Shown here: one piece after another, positions 8,101-15,774 of the stretch | Position numbering within the stretch: position 1 is the first letter of the stretch | How the letters are laid out: each line of letters opens with the position of its first letter | Assembly: GCA_002340355.1 (NCBI GenBank) | Contig: DDLX01000027.1 | Coordinates: 1-64,000, forward strand | Length of the DNA stretch: 64,000 nucleotides | Origin: Cytophagales bacterium UBA2561 | GTDB lineage: Bacteria > Bacteroidota > Bacteroidia > Cytophagales > Thermoflexibacteraceae | Reading direction: 5' to 3' | Made by a program: the position numbers and the translations under genes | Notes under the pieces: generated by a model | The model's database searches: none | What the model was told of the DNA's origin: nothing | What the model saw: only the letters and a program-made list of their open reading frames with translations

Positions 8101-11100
8101 AGTTTTTTATTGGAATAAGGAACATTAATTCGCTGACTATGAAGATAATATCTATTTTCCTTAAAGAATGTCCAATGAATTCCAAAACCTCCTCGATACT
8201 CTTCCTTAATTGGAATTTCGAGTAATTGCTGTTTTTGAGAGATTTTGACCATTTTCTTTTCAATTATTTTACCATCTAACTCAATTTCGTACAAAATTTG
8301 AAGTCCTTTAGCACTTGTTCCCACCAAAAATTTAGCCATCTCATTTGGTTCAGCAGAAGTTTGGATAGGCTGAAAAAAATCAAAGGTTGGAGCTGGAACA
8401 GTTTTCGATTTTTCGGAAAATGCAGTAAAATATTTAAAATATTGTACTGTTTCATCATAGCGATCTTTTGCCTTGATTTCCAATAAATAAACCCCAGTTT
8501 TAAGATTTCCTAAATCTGCTATTTTAGATTTTTTAGTATCAAAAGCAGACTGCCGAACTAAGGATTTTTTCCAATCAATGTAAGCGTTTTCATTATCGTA
8601 CGGATCAATTGGGAAGGTCGCATAAAATTCATTTTTGGACATCACAAACAAATCAGGTCGTGTCCAATTTCGATTCCGAAAAGTTTGTTCTGGAGCAGTC
8701 AATTTATGCAAAATCCAAGTTCCTTTAGTGGCTTCAAATTGTCCTTCTAGATTTGTCGAATTTATCGTAAAACCATCTTTAGGCAATTTCTGCAAATTCA
8801 ATTTTTCAGGAATATTTGTATTGATTTCCAAGGCTTTATAACCAATCGCAACTCCTTTTGAAGTAGAGTGTGTTTCTCCATTCAAGTCAATGACATCCGC
8901 CGATATTTCATAAATAAAAATTGGCTCCGTTTTTTTACTAATGCCTAAATCTGGAACTGCCTCAAAAGTGACTGTAAATTCGCCATTTTCATCTGTTTTT
9001 GCTCTACCGTGAGTAATCACAACTTCTGGCGAAGACGGCGCACCATACCAATATGACCACCATCCTGAAAATCGACTTCGGCGTTTGATACGATACGTAA
9101 CTTCCGCATTATCAATGTTTGCACCTGAATAGGCTTGGGCTTTTCCCTTAACTGTTACCGAGTCTCCCAATCTGAAAGTTCCTTCCAAAGGCAAAAATTC
9201 GACTGCAAATTTGGGACGTTTATACTCTTCTACCCGAAAATATTTTGCTCCATAACCACTAATTCGGATAAACATTTGTCCATTCAAACGACCAACTGGC
9301 GCAGTAAAAGTGCCGTGAATTGTCCCAAATTCGTTAGAAGTTAATTTTTGCTCCGTAACTTTCTGATGATTGGCATCAAAAAACACCACGTTTACCTCTT
9401 GGTTAGGTATAATTTCGGATTTTTTGCCTATTTGTCTAGTCAAAATCGCCTTAAAATAAATTGTTTGTCCAGGGCGATAAATCCCTCTATCCAAAAAGAA
9501 ATGAGCTCTATTATTCGTTTTTGTATGAGATTTTTTTTGATACAAATAATGGCTGTTCGAGCTTTCCAAGATATCTCCTCCCTTTTCTATTTCAAAGGAA
9601 ACATTATATTGAGTTTTATTAGGAGCGGTAAATCTTACGTAGCCATTTTCATCTGTGGTTTGTTTATCGATTGTTGAATAAACATAACGATGATGGTTAT
9701 AGTTATATTTTTGTTTTCGTAGACGAACTTCTGCATTTTTGACAGGATAACCTGTACTTCTATCCAAGGCATAAATTTCAAAATCTCCTTGTTCATTTTT
9801 GCGTTGAATGAAACTCAAATTAGTTACTTGAAATCGAGCGTATCCGTAAGCTTTTTCGGGATCAAACTCATCTTCCTCTGTCATGAATAAAATGTACTTT
9901 CCCTTTTCGAGTGCTGGAACTTTCATCTCAAAGCTATGATTCTGGAAATCAGCATTATCATCTGGTGTATCAAGCTTCCAACTTTTTATGGGTTTTTCTG
10001 AAAATAACTTTTTAAGAAACTTGTTTTTGCTCTCATTATAACCATCTAAATTATTAAACTTTTTTTGTTCGTAGGGGTAAATTCGACATTGAACTTGCTT
10101 GGTATTTCTAAATTTAACTAAAGATAAAAGTGGACGATTAGGCAATGAATACGTATCCATTGTTAAATTCAGACTTTTATTTTGAATTACATTTACCAAA
10201 TTTGTACAATTTTTTGCACCTTGTGAATCAGGGAATTTTTGGATGACCTCTTGGCAGATTTTCATTGCTATTTTGTAATCATCTCGGTATTGAGGAGCAG
10301 AAAATGGATGATATTTTGAAGCTTGATTGTGATAGTATTTAGCAATTTCGTAAGAAGCATCTGCTGAAAGCGGAACGTTTTTGTATTTATTCTGGATAGA
10401 TTCTAAACCTTTTAGGTAAAGTGTATTTTTTTCGGGATGTACCGAATGACTAAATACAAAATCCAAACGTTTCAAATCGACATCAACCAAGGCAGTTTTA
10501 TCAGTATCTTTTTGATGAAATTTGATTAAGTCTTGGAGTGTACGAATAGCTAAAAATTTGAAATTAACCGAATCTCTTGTTTGAATCTTAAATTTTGTAA
10601 ATTTTTGATTATCTGCAAAATAATCTTTTCTTGTAATTTCAAATTTATAAATAGGTTGAGTAATTCCTGCTTCCGAATGCGCCCAAAAATCAATGGCACG
10701 GTGTGCTAATAAATCATATAAAGTTGGTCGTAAATGACGGCTTTTATCACTCTCCAAATATTTTTTATCTAGACTTTTATCCGCAGGAATTGCCAGAACT
10801 TCACTATAAATCCCCAAATCTGTTTTTTGTAATTTTTCAATATTAGCAAGCGAATTTTGATAGTGTAAATTGACTTTATCGACAAAATCCTCAATTGTCC
10901 ATGTAGCAATATCCGACTTATCCGCTCCTTCAACTTTCGTTCGCTTTTCGATTATCCAACGTTCATTTTGATAATATTGCCAATACAAATCAGCAGCAAG
11001 AGATTCCAAAACAGGTTTTACAGGAAACTTAGACTTAATAATCTCATTTTCAAGAAATTGTAAATTTTCTAGATTAGCATTCTCTTTATGTTCCGCAAAA

Positions 11101-11321
11101 ATCATTTTATAAACCGTAGCCTTAACCGTTTGGTCAGGATTGTTATCTTTCTGTGCCTGTTCATAGATTTGATGAATGATTTTTATGGCATCTTTAGGCA
11201 AACGTTTACTACGAAGCGAATCCACTTCTTGCCATTGTTTAGTATAGTTATTATTTTGACCTAATAGATTTAAACTACACATTATCAATAAGAAAATGGG
11301 AATAAACTTGAGGTTTGACAT
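5094..11321 (-). CDS. Bacterial alpha-2-macroglobulin family protein with thioester motif
   Basis: 2075 residues, starting with a signal peptide (MSNLKFIPIFLLIMCSLNLLGQ region). The middle has an MG2-type domain around residues 600-700 (FLDRGIYRPGQTIYFKA) and further macroglobulin beta-domains. A low-complexity acidic then lysine-rich stretch at roughly 1190-1260 resembles a bait or linker region. The thioester motif CAEQ is present with its Cys at residue 1506, inside YPYECAEQTF, followed by an alpha-helical thioester domain and a final beta-domain. Family members trap proteases covalently in the periplasm. In proteobacteria they pair with PBP1C, but no such gene is adjacent here. The first 380 residues are helical and not part of the core family. 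A second, mostly lost copy of its 3' end lies at 3590. Confidence 0.93.
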   Translation of the reverse strand: MSNLKFIPIFLLIMCSLNLLGQNNNYTKQWQEVDSLRSKRLPKDAIKIIHQIYEQAQKDNNPDQTVKATVYKMIFAEHKENANLENLQFLENEIIKSKFPVKPVLESLAADLYWQYYQNERWIIEKRTKVEGADKSDIATWTIEDFVDKVNLHYQNSLANIEKLQKTDLGIYSEVLAIPADKSLDKKYLESDKSRHLRPTLYDLLAHRAIDFWAHSEAGITQPIYKFEITRKDYFADNQKFTKFKIQTRDSVNFKFLAIRTLQDLIKFHQKDTDKTALVDVDLKRLDFVFSHSVHPEKNTLYLKGLESIQNKYKNVPLSADASYEIAKYYHNQASKYHPFSAPQYRDDYKIAMKICQEVIQKFPDSQGAKNCTNLVNVIQNKSLNLTMDTYSLPNRPLLSLVKFRNTKQVQCRIYPYEQKKFNNLDGYNESKNKFLKKLFSEKPIKSWKLDTPDDNADFQNHSFEMKVPALEKGKYILFMTEEDEFDPEKAYGYARFQVTNLSFIQRKNEQGDFEIYALDRSTGYPVKNAEVRLRKQKYNYNHHRYVYSTIDKQTTDENGYVRFTAPNKTQYNVSFEIEKGGDILESSNSHYLYQKKSHTKTNNRAHFFLDRGIYRPGQTIYFKAILTRQIGKKSEIIPNQEVNVVFFDANHQKVTEQKLTSNEFGTIHGTFTAPVGRLNGQMFIRISGYGAKYFRVEEYKRPKFAVEFLPLEGTFRLGDSVTVKGKAQAYSGANIDNAEVTYRIKRRSRFSGWWSYWYGAPSSPEVVITHGRAKTDENGEFTVTFEAVPDLGISKKTEPIFIYEISADVIDLNGETHSTSKGVAIGYKALEINTNIPEKLNLQKLPKDGFTINSTNLEGQFEATKGTWILHKLTAPEQTFRNRNWTRPDLFVMSKNEFYATFPIDPYDNENAYIDWKKSLVRQSAFDTKKSKIADLGNLKTGVYLLEIKAKDRYDETVQYFKYFTAFSEKSKTVPAPTFDFFQPIQTSAEPNEMAKFLVGTSAKGLQILYEIELDGKIIEKKMVKISQKQQLLEIPIKEEYRGGFGIHWTFFKENRYYLHSQRINVPYSNKKLKIEFETFRNKLLPGASEEWKLKVSGQNTDKIMAEMVATLYDASLDEFAPNSFDFNILSSNIFNKSWNVLDAFSLSSSYFTNLTHTSLNSTYRTYDRLHHFGFYMENSWGWGNDWNGELYLSAGAVADEEEVEVAYDEMGFGDDSGGGDSPAKDSSVKMEKRAKKSNAMARNESKQTQNTKSEVPNKPSKSDLSSVKTRTNFNETAFFYPVLQTDEKGSLVVKFTIPESLTRWKMLGLAHTKDLKSGTVQNELVTQKDLMVVPNAPRFFRENDEMVFTAKISNISKENLNGTAQIQFFNALTMQPIDKEVVTKSETPQKSFEVKAGQSTLVSWKITIPDNGIEAITYRVVAKAGNFSDGEEMALPVLKNRMLVTETLPLWVRGNQSKTFEFKKLMTNKSTTLRNQSLTLEITSNPAWYAVQALPYMMEYPYECAEQTFTRFYANSIASHVANQNPKIKTMFEQWKNTDSKSGAEALLSSLEKNQELKQLILEETPWVLNAKDESERKKRMGLLFDFNRMSDELSRALTKLRKVQKSNGGFPWFEGMDESRWVTQHIVSGMGHLDKLGIQGIKPKSTTGTGNKMGFDGDKTYTMIKSAVNYLDNEMYRTYRELKKLANKKKLKLKHLHTGSLEVQYLYARSFFKEIPVQKKHQEAFDYFLGQTNTYWTKFGNYQQGMIALVLNRFDKIETAESIAKSLKQRSLQSEEMGMYWKGMMNGGYWWHQAPIETQALMIEVFQEVVNDSKSVDEMRIWLLKQKQTQDWKTTKATAEACYALLLEGSDWLSNEELAIATVGTEKIDPKTREDIDVEAGTGYYKVVWSKEEVKPEMGKITVEKVGKGIAWGGVYWEYFEDLDKITTAETPLKLKKALFLKKDTDTGEVLEPITDKTTLKAGDLVKVRVELRVDRAMEYVHMKDMRASCFEPISTNSGYRWQDGLGYYESVKDASVNFFFGYLGQGTYVFEYPLRVTHEGDFSNGITTIQCMYAPEFSSHSEGVRVKVSGK

Positions 11322-11473
11322 ACTTTGATGATTTGAGTGAAGTATTAAAAAAATGTTTTAAAATGTTCGTCCTTTTGTCAATTAAGATGTGGGATTATCA
11401 AAAAATCCACAAAAGGTAGGGATTAATTTTGGGAAAATATGCTTCTTTTTCTAAACGTTTTCGGAGCACATTT

Positions 11474-11504
11474 TTGGGTAGAGCATCGGCATTTTCTAAA
11501 TTTG
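11474..11504 (+). promoter_or_regulatory. Promoter of purK
   Basis: TTG at 11474-11476, a 20-base spacer, then TAAATTTG at 11497-11504, matching the Bacteroidota -33/-7 pattern. It lies 56 bases before the purK start. Confidence 0.6.
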
Positions 11505-11560
11505 CACTCCATTTTTTACTTCGAAAGAATAATCATTTATAGTATAATTATCTGAAATCT

Positions 11561-12706
11561 ATGGGCTATCAACAAGTAAAGTTAGGAATTCTAGGCGGTG
11601 GACAATTAGGACGAATGCTAATTCAGTCAGCAATAGACTGGAATGTTTATACTAAAGTCCTTGATCCTGTGCAAGATGCACCTTGTCATCAATTAGCAAG
11701 TGAATTTTTGCAAGGACAATTGACAGACTTTGATACAGTATATCAATTTGGGCAAGATGTAGATATTTTAACAATTGAAATTGAGAACGTCAATGTAGAT
11801 GCCCTCGAAAAGTTACAATCCGAAGGAAAAAAAATCTTTCCACAACCCGAAATTTTGCGAGTTATTCAGGATAAACGCACACAAAAACAATTTTATAAAG
11901 ATAATCAAATTCCTACGGCTGACTTCGTACTAACTGAAAATCAAGCCGATCTCCAAAAATATGCTGACCGATTGCCTGCCATTCATAAGCTTGGAAAAGG
12001 AGGCTATGACGGACGTGGCGTTCAAAAGATTAATTCTTTGGATGATATTAGCAAAGGTTTTGATGCACCGAGTCTTTTGGAGAATTTCGTTGATTTTGAA
12101 AAAGAAATTTCCATTATTATTGCCCGTAATGAAAGTGGAGAGATAGCTACTTTTCCAGTGGTTGAGCCTGTTTTTCATCCTGAACATAATTTGGTAGAAT
12201 ACTTATTTTCGCCTGCAGAAATTACTTTATCTATCGAAGAACAAGCCCAAGCAATTGCCCGAAAAATTGTAGAAACATGGCAATTTGTAGGTATTCTAGC
12301 AGTTGAATTGTTTGTTACGAAGTCAGGAAAGGTATTAGTTAATGAAGTTGCCCCACGTCCTCATAATAGTGGTCATCAAACAATTGAATCTTGCTATACT
12401 TCTCAGTATCAACAACATCTACGTTCTATTTTTGATTTGCCACTAGGTTCGACAAAATTATTAACTCCTTCGGCAATGCTCAATTTGTTAGGTGAACCTG
12501 ATTATGAAGGAGATGCCCTTTATGAAGGTCTGGAAAAGGTCTTGAATGAAGATGGCGTTTTTGTCCATTTATACGGCAAAACTCAAACGAAGCCTTTCCG
12601 AAAAATGGGGCATGTCACAATCATTGATGGAGATGTAAAAAAATTACGTCAAAAAGTAGATTTTGTAAAGGAGAATTTAAAAGTCATTTCAGAAAGAGTA
12701 AAATAA
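11561..12706 (+). CDS. purK: 5-(carboxyamino)imidazole ribonucleotide synthase
   Basis: 381 residues, the normal PurK length. It is an ATP-grasp enzyme of purine synthesis that makes N5-carboxyaminoimidazole ribonucleotide from AIR, bicarbonate and ATP. The N-terminus GILGGGQLGRMLIQSA is the PurK signature, KLGKGGYDGRGVQ is the ATP-binding loop, and VNEVAPRPHNSGHQTIESC is the conserved ATP-grasp metal site. The gene stands alone, with a promoter upstream and a nested hairpin downstream. The purE partner is not in this window; purB is at the far end. Confidence 0.97.
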   Translation: MGYQQVKLGILGGGQLGRMLIQSAIDWNVYTKVLDPVQDAPCHQLASEFLQGQLTDFDTVYQFGQDVDILTIEIENVNVDALEKLQSEGKKIFPQPEILRVIQDKRTQKQFYKDNQIPTADFVLTENQADLQKYADRLPAIHKLGKGGYDGRGVQKINSLDDISKGFDAPSLLENFVDFEKEISIIIARNESGEIATFPVVEPVFHPEHNLVEYLFSPAEITLSIEEQAQAIARKIVETWQFVGILAVELFVTKSGKVLVNEVAPRPHNSGHQTIESCYTSQYQQHLRSIFDLPLGSTKLLTPSAMLNLLGEPDYEGDALYEGLEKVLNEDGVFVHLYGKTQTKPFRKMGHVTIIDGDVKKLRQKVDFVKENLKVISERVK

Positions 12707-12776
12707 TCAATTTTTTAAATAAAAATATTGACTATCAGTACTATATAAAATAGTTTTTGTTACTATCGTCTCACTT

Positions 12777-12834
12777 AAACACCAACAAAGGTACTTGAAA
12801 ATTGTACCCATTTTAAGGCGGTTGTTGGTGTTTT
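12777..12834 (+). terminator. Nested hairpin after purK
   Basis: The outer arms AAACACCAACAA and TTGTTGGTGTTT pair perfectly over 12 bases, and an inner hairpin pairs GGTAC with GTACC. Only four Ts follow, so it could be a terminator, or a small structured RNA between purK and the Nudix gene. The rest of 12707-13026 shows nothing recognisable. Confidence 0.55.
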
Positions 12835-13026
12835 AACCACTCTAAAGCGGAAATCCCAGCAACAATTTCAGCGCATTTTGCAAAGATTTTTAAGCAATCT
12901 CTAAATAAAAAAATATTAACTACCTTTTCCTCTTTTTGAGAAAACATCAAAACATACTAAGAATTAGGATTTTTATTCTAAAACCCTTATTTTTAAAGAT
13001 TGTCGAATCTTTAAACCTTTATTTTA

Positions 13027-13563
13027 ATGAATTTTTGTAGTGAATGTGGTGCACCCGAACCTGATTTTCGGATTCCTGAAGGTGATACCTTTCCTCGTTA
13101 TATATGTCGAAATTGTCAGACTATTTTTTATACAAATCCTCGAATTATTTCAGGATGTGTTCCCATATTCGAGGATAAAATCTTGCTATGTCGGCGGTCT
13201 ATTGAGCCTCGTTCGGGACTATGGAATTTGCCTGCGGGTTTCTTGGAAAATGGAGAAACCGTTGAACAAGGCGCACTCCGAGAATTGGAAGAAGAAGCGG
13301 GTGTTTCAGGAGAAATTCTGAGGTTACATACTATCTATAATTTACCTGATTTTCAACAAGTTTATCTGCTTTTTTTGACGCAATTAGAAAATCCCTCTTT
13401 CCCAACTCATACCACTGAAAGTTCCGAGATTAAATTATTTCCTTTTTCTGAAATTCCTTGGAATGCAATCGCCTTTTCTTCGACTGAGTTTGCCCTAAAG
13501 TCTTTCTTACAATATCCTGATTTCTTGGGAGTTCATACAGGTATATTCCAAACATCACACTAA
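13027..13563 (+). CDS. Nudix hydrolase with N-terminal zinc ribbon
   Basis: 178 residues. Cys4 and Cys7 (FCSECG) with Cys27 and Cys30 (ICRNC) form a zinc ribbon like that of NADH pyrophosphatase. The Nudix box is complete: G71FLENGE77, then R85ELEEEAG, matching GX5EX7REUXEEXGU. The family cleaves nucleoside diphosphates linked to another group; with this ribbon an NAD(H)- or ADP-ribose-like substrate is plausible, but the substrate cannot be read from the sequence. Its stop codon overlaps that of the convergent gene, so there is no intergenic terminator between them. Confidence 0.9.
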   Translation: MNFCSECGAPEPDFRIPEGDTFPRYICRNCQTIFYTNPRIISGCVPIFEDKILLCRRSIEPRSGLWNLPAGFLENGETVEQGALRELEEEAGVSGEILRLHTIYNLPDFQQVYLLFLTQLENPSFPTHTTESSEIKLFPFSEIPWNAIAFSSTEFALKSFLQYPDFLGVHTGIFQTSH

Positions 13564-14594
13564 AATTCATCTTCAGTATGGGTTGCTAAATATGGTGCAA
13601 AAGTTTGGGGCTTATCATAACTCTCCAAAACATATTTTCCTACAATTCCTGCATGATCAGAACCTAAATCCGTAATTTTTTCTAAGGAAAGACAACGTAC
13701 TTGTGGAGAATGTAAAATATAGTCAATCGGAATACCTGCAATAGGAACATTTCGAGGATAAGTAAGTGATAAGTTTTTCCGAGAGTCTTGTAAATCAGTT
13801 TCTTGTACAAAGGAAGCAAAAGGCTCTGCCCAAGGCACAACATTCAAATCACCTATCAAAAATCGGTGTTGGGCGGGTTGTGGTAAATACAAATCTTTCA
13901 AAAAATCAAATTGTTTTTGACGCAAAACATAATTAGAATACTTAACAGGAGATTTCGTATGAATGAGTGTAAAAAATATGTCTCCTTTTTTGTGTTTGAA
14001 TCCACCAATAAAAAGGGGAATTTTTGCCACCCGAATCGCTCCCAACCCTTGGAAGGGACGTTTAGAAAAAATAGCTAATCCATTTCCCATATTGTATTCA
14101 AAATGAAGTCGATGATACGGATAATTATGTGCTAATTTTTCTTTCAATTGATATGCCCATGCCTTCGAGACCTCTTGACAACTCACCAAATCAGCATCTG
14201 TCCGAAGAATCGCCTGAATCATTTGGTCATAATGTCCATCCCGAAAATCAACATTAAATTGAGCAATCGTCAAATCTGGCTTTTGATTTTTAAGGGTTCT
14301 ATCGTCTTGAGTAGAAAATATTGAAATATGAAAACCTAAAAAAATACTTATTCCTACCAATGCTAAAACAGAAACCCAAAAGGCGGTAAATTTTTTTATC
14401 CAAAAAAGTCCCAAAGTAAATAATAACAAAAAGCCAAAACCCTGTAAAGCAAGTGATTGCAAAAGCGTAAAGGGATAAAACGGCGGAATAACGCAAGTGA
14501 TAAACATTAGAATTGGCACACCAAATAAAAAAATGGGATGTCGGAGCATAGGGCTAATGATCTTGGAAAAATTCTTGAAAAAATGAAACTTCAT
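13560..14594 (-). CDS. Membrane-anchored endonuclease/exonuclease/phosphatase family protein
   Basis: 344 residues. The first 95 hold three hydrophobic segments, then comes an EEP (DNase I-like) domain. Motifs in order are IAQFNVDF, CQEVS (metal Glu), LIGDLNVVPW (Asp-x-Asn), IDYILHS and LGSDHAG (catalytic Asp-His). The arrangement is that of the Bacteroidota membrane EEP proteins, whose substrate (nucleic acid, phospholipid or inositol phosphate) is not known. All key residues appear present. It converges on and overlaps the Nudix stop by a few bases. Confidence 0.9.
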   Translation of the reverse strand: MKFHFFKNFSKIISPMLRHPIFLFGVPILMFITCVIPPFYPFTLLQSLALQGFGFLLLFTLGLFWIKKFTAFWVSVLALVGISIFLGFHISIFSTQDDRTLKNQKPDLTIAQFNVDFRDGHYDQMIQAILRTDADLVSCQEVSKAWAYQLKEKLAHNYPYHRLHFEYNMGNGLAIFSKRPFQGLGAIRVAKIPLFIGGFKHKKGDIFFTLIHTKSPVKYSNYVLRQKQFDFLKDLYLPQPAQHRFLIGDLNVVPWAEPFASFVQETDLQDSRKNLSLTYPRNVPIAGIPIDYILHSPQVRCLSLEKITDLGSDHAGIVGKYVLESYDKPQTFAPYLATHTEDEF

Positions 14595-15126
14595 AAGAAA
14601 TTAGGAGGGTTATTTTTGGCTCATCAGGTTTTTGGGGCGAAAAGTACTATTTTTAACCTAAAAAATCAATCTCAAATGTTGTATTGTCTACATTCGTCTA
14701 ATTTTTATTATTACTTAAATTTGTTTTGTCCTTGAAAAGAAAACGTTCTTCATTTTTTGGAGCAAACACATTTTGAGGTACTAAATAATTGTTTTCCAGT
14801 TTATTAACATAGTATCAAACACTCGTCCAAGCGATAGATTTCCAAAAAAGAAAAAAAATCCTTACTCAAAGCTGTGTTTTCAGGTAGGGACATAAGTTCT
14901 AAGAATTTAAAATCAGTAAAAGTATAAATGAGAGGTATAAATTAGCTCGAAATCATTTTAAACGCTCTCAAAAGCCATTGTCAAGAAATTGGGTGTAAAA
15001 GATGGATTAATGAGTTATTAGAATCTAAAAATGAAAACTCTTAAATGGTAGTTGAAATATAAAAAAAGATCCCCTTACTACCTCTAAAAAAGTAATAAGG
15101 GGTATGATTCAAAATAAAATTTTAGA
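14595..15126. other. Intergenic region, no gene seen
   Basis: AT-rich, with short open stretches in several frames and no recognisable product. It presumably contains the promoter of the minus-strand EEP gene at its left end. Its right end holds the terminator at 15071. Confidence 0.5.
15071..15102 (-). terminator. Intrinsic terminator of the TonB receptor/lipoprotein operon
   Basis: CCCCTTACTAC pairs with GTAATAAGGGG (one G-U type mismatch). On the minus strand the stem is followed by ATCTTTTTTTA. It lies 25 bases past the lipoprotein stop. Confidence 0.85.
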
Positions 15127-15741
15127 TTACTGAATGTTCAGTACAAATGTTAAATCGAAATCAGTATCTCCATCATTTGCACCAGTAGTCGCACTCTTAA
15201 CCCCTGGCTGATGTTGTAAGTTCACTCTGAAACTTCCACCTGATAATCTTGTATTCGGAGTCGTCCAAGTAGTTCTTAAACCAACAGGATTCCCATTGTC
15301 ATCAATATCCTCATAGTTGATTGGGTCAGAAGCATTATCAATGTTTCCGTTCCCTGTAGGCTTAGCAAAAGCACCTTCTGAGAAACTAAAGAAGATTTGG
15401 TGTTCATGATCTTCCTCTAAAATTTCTGCTCCAATGTCCGAACCTGAAGTTAATAAATTATTCTTGATTTCGTAAGTCAAGGTGTATGTTTTTGCTGTAT
15501 CTAGCGTAATTTCATCTAAGATTTCTAACTCTCGTATTCCTGTGCCATCAGGGTCTTGCGCTCTTGCCGTAACTGTACCCCCTGCATCATCCGTAAAAAT
15601 AAGTTTGACATCTGTGAATACTTCTACTTCATTTTCGACCTCAGGAGCATCATCATCATCGTCACTACATCCTGTGAATAAAATACCTACTGCTAATAAG
15701 GTGTAGATACTGTACTTTTTTAAGAAATTTACTGTTTTCAT
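15127..15741 (-). CDS. Periplasmic or surface lipoprotein paired with a TonB receptor
   Basis: 204 residues. The N-terminus is a lipoprotein signal (ILFTGCSDDDDD, Cys at about residue 25) with an acidic run after the Cys, common for outer-membrane lipoproteins in this phylum. The body is beta-rich with conserved-looking blocks: KTYTLTYEIKN, EILEEDHEHQIFFSFSEG, GNPVGLRTTW, and an ending of FDLTFVLNIQ type. I know this arrangement as a lipoprotein family encoded beside TonB receptors in Bacteroidota, without an established function. The His/Glu/Asp-rich patch would suit metal binding, which is inference. It is the second gene of the operon, 33 bases after the receptor. Confidence 0.8.
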   Translation of the reverse strand: MKTVNFLKKYSIYTLLAVGILFTGCSDDDDDAPEVENEVEVFTDVKLIFTDDAGGTVTARAQDPDGTGIRELEILDEITLDTAKTYTLTYEIKNNLLTSGSDIGAEILEEDHEHQIFFSFSEGAFAKPTGNGNIDNASDPINYEDIDDNGNPVGLRTTWTTPNTRLSGGSFRVNLQHQPGVKSATTGANDGDTDFDLTFVLNIQ

Positions 15742-15774
15742 TTAGATTTAGATTTTTAGATTTAAAAATTAGGT

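Noticed and set aside
14880..15020. Plus-strand stretch that reads like a charged peptide (RNHFKRSQKPLSRNW)
   Set aside because: Too short, no start, no family pattern, and not supported by neighbouring frames.
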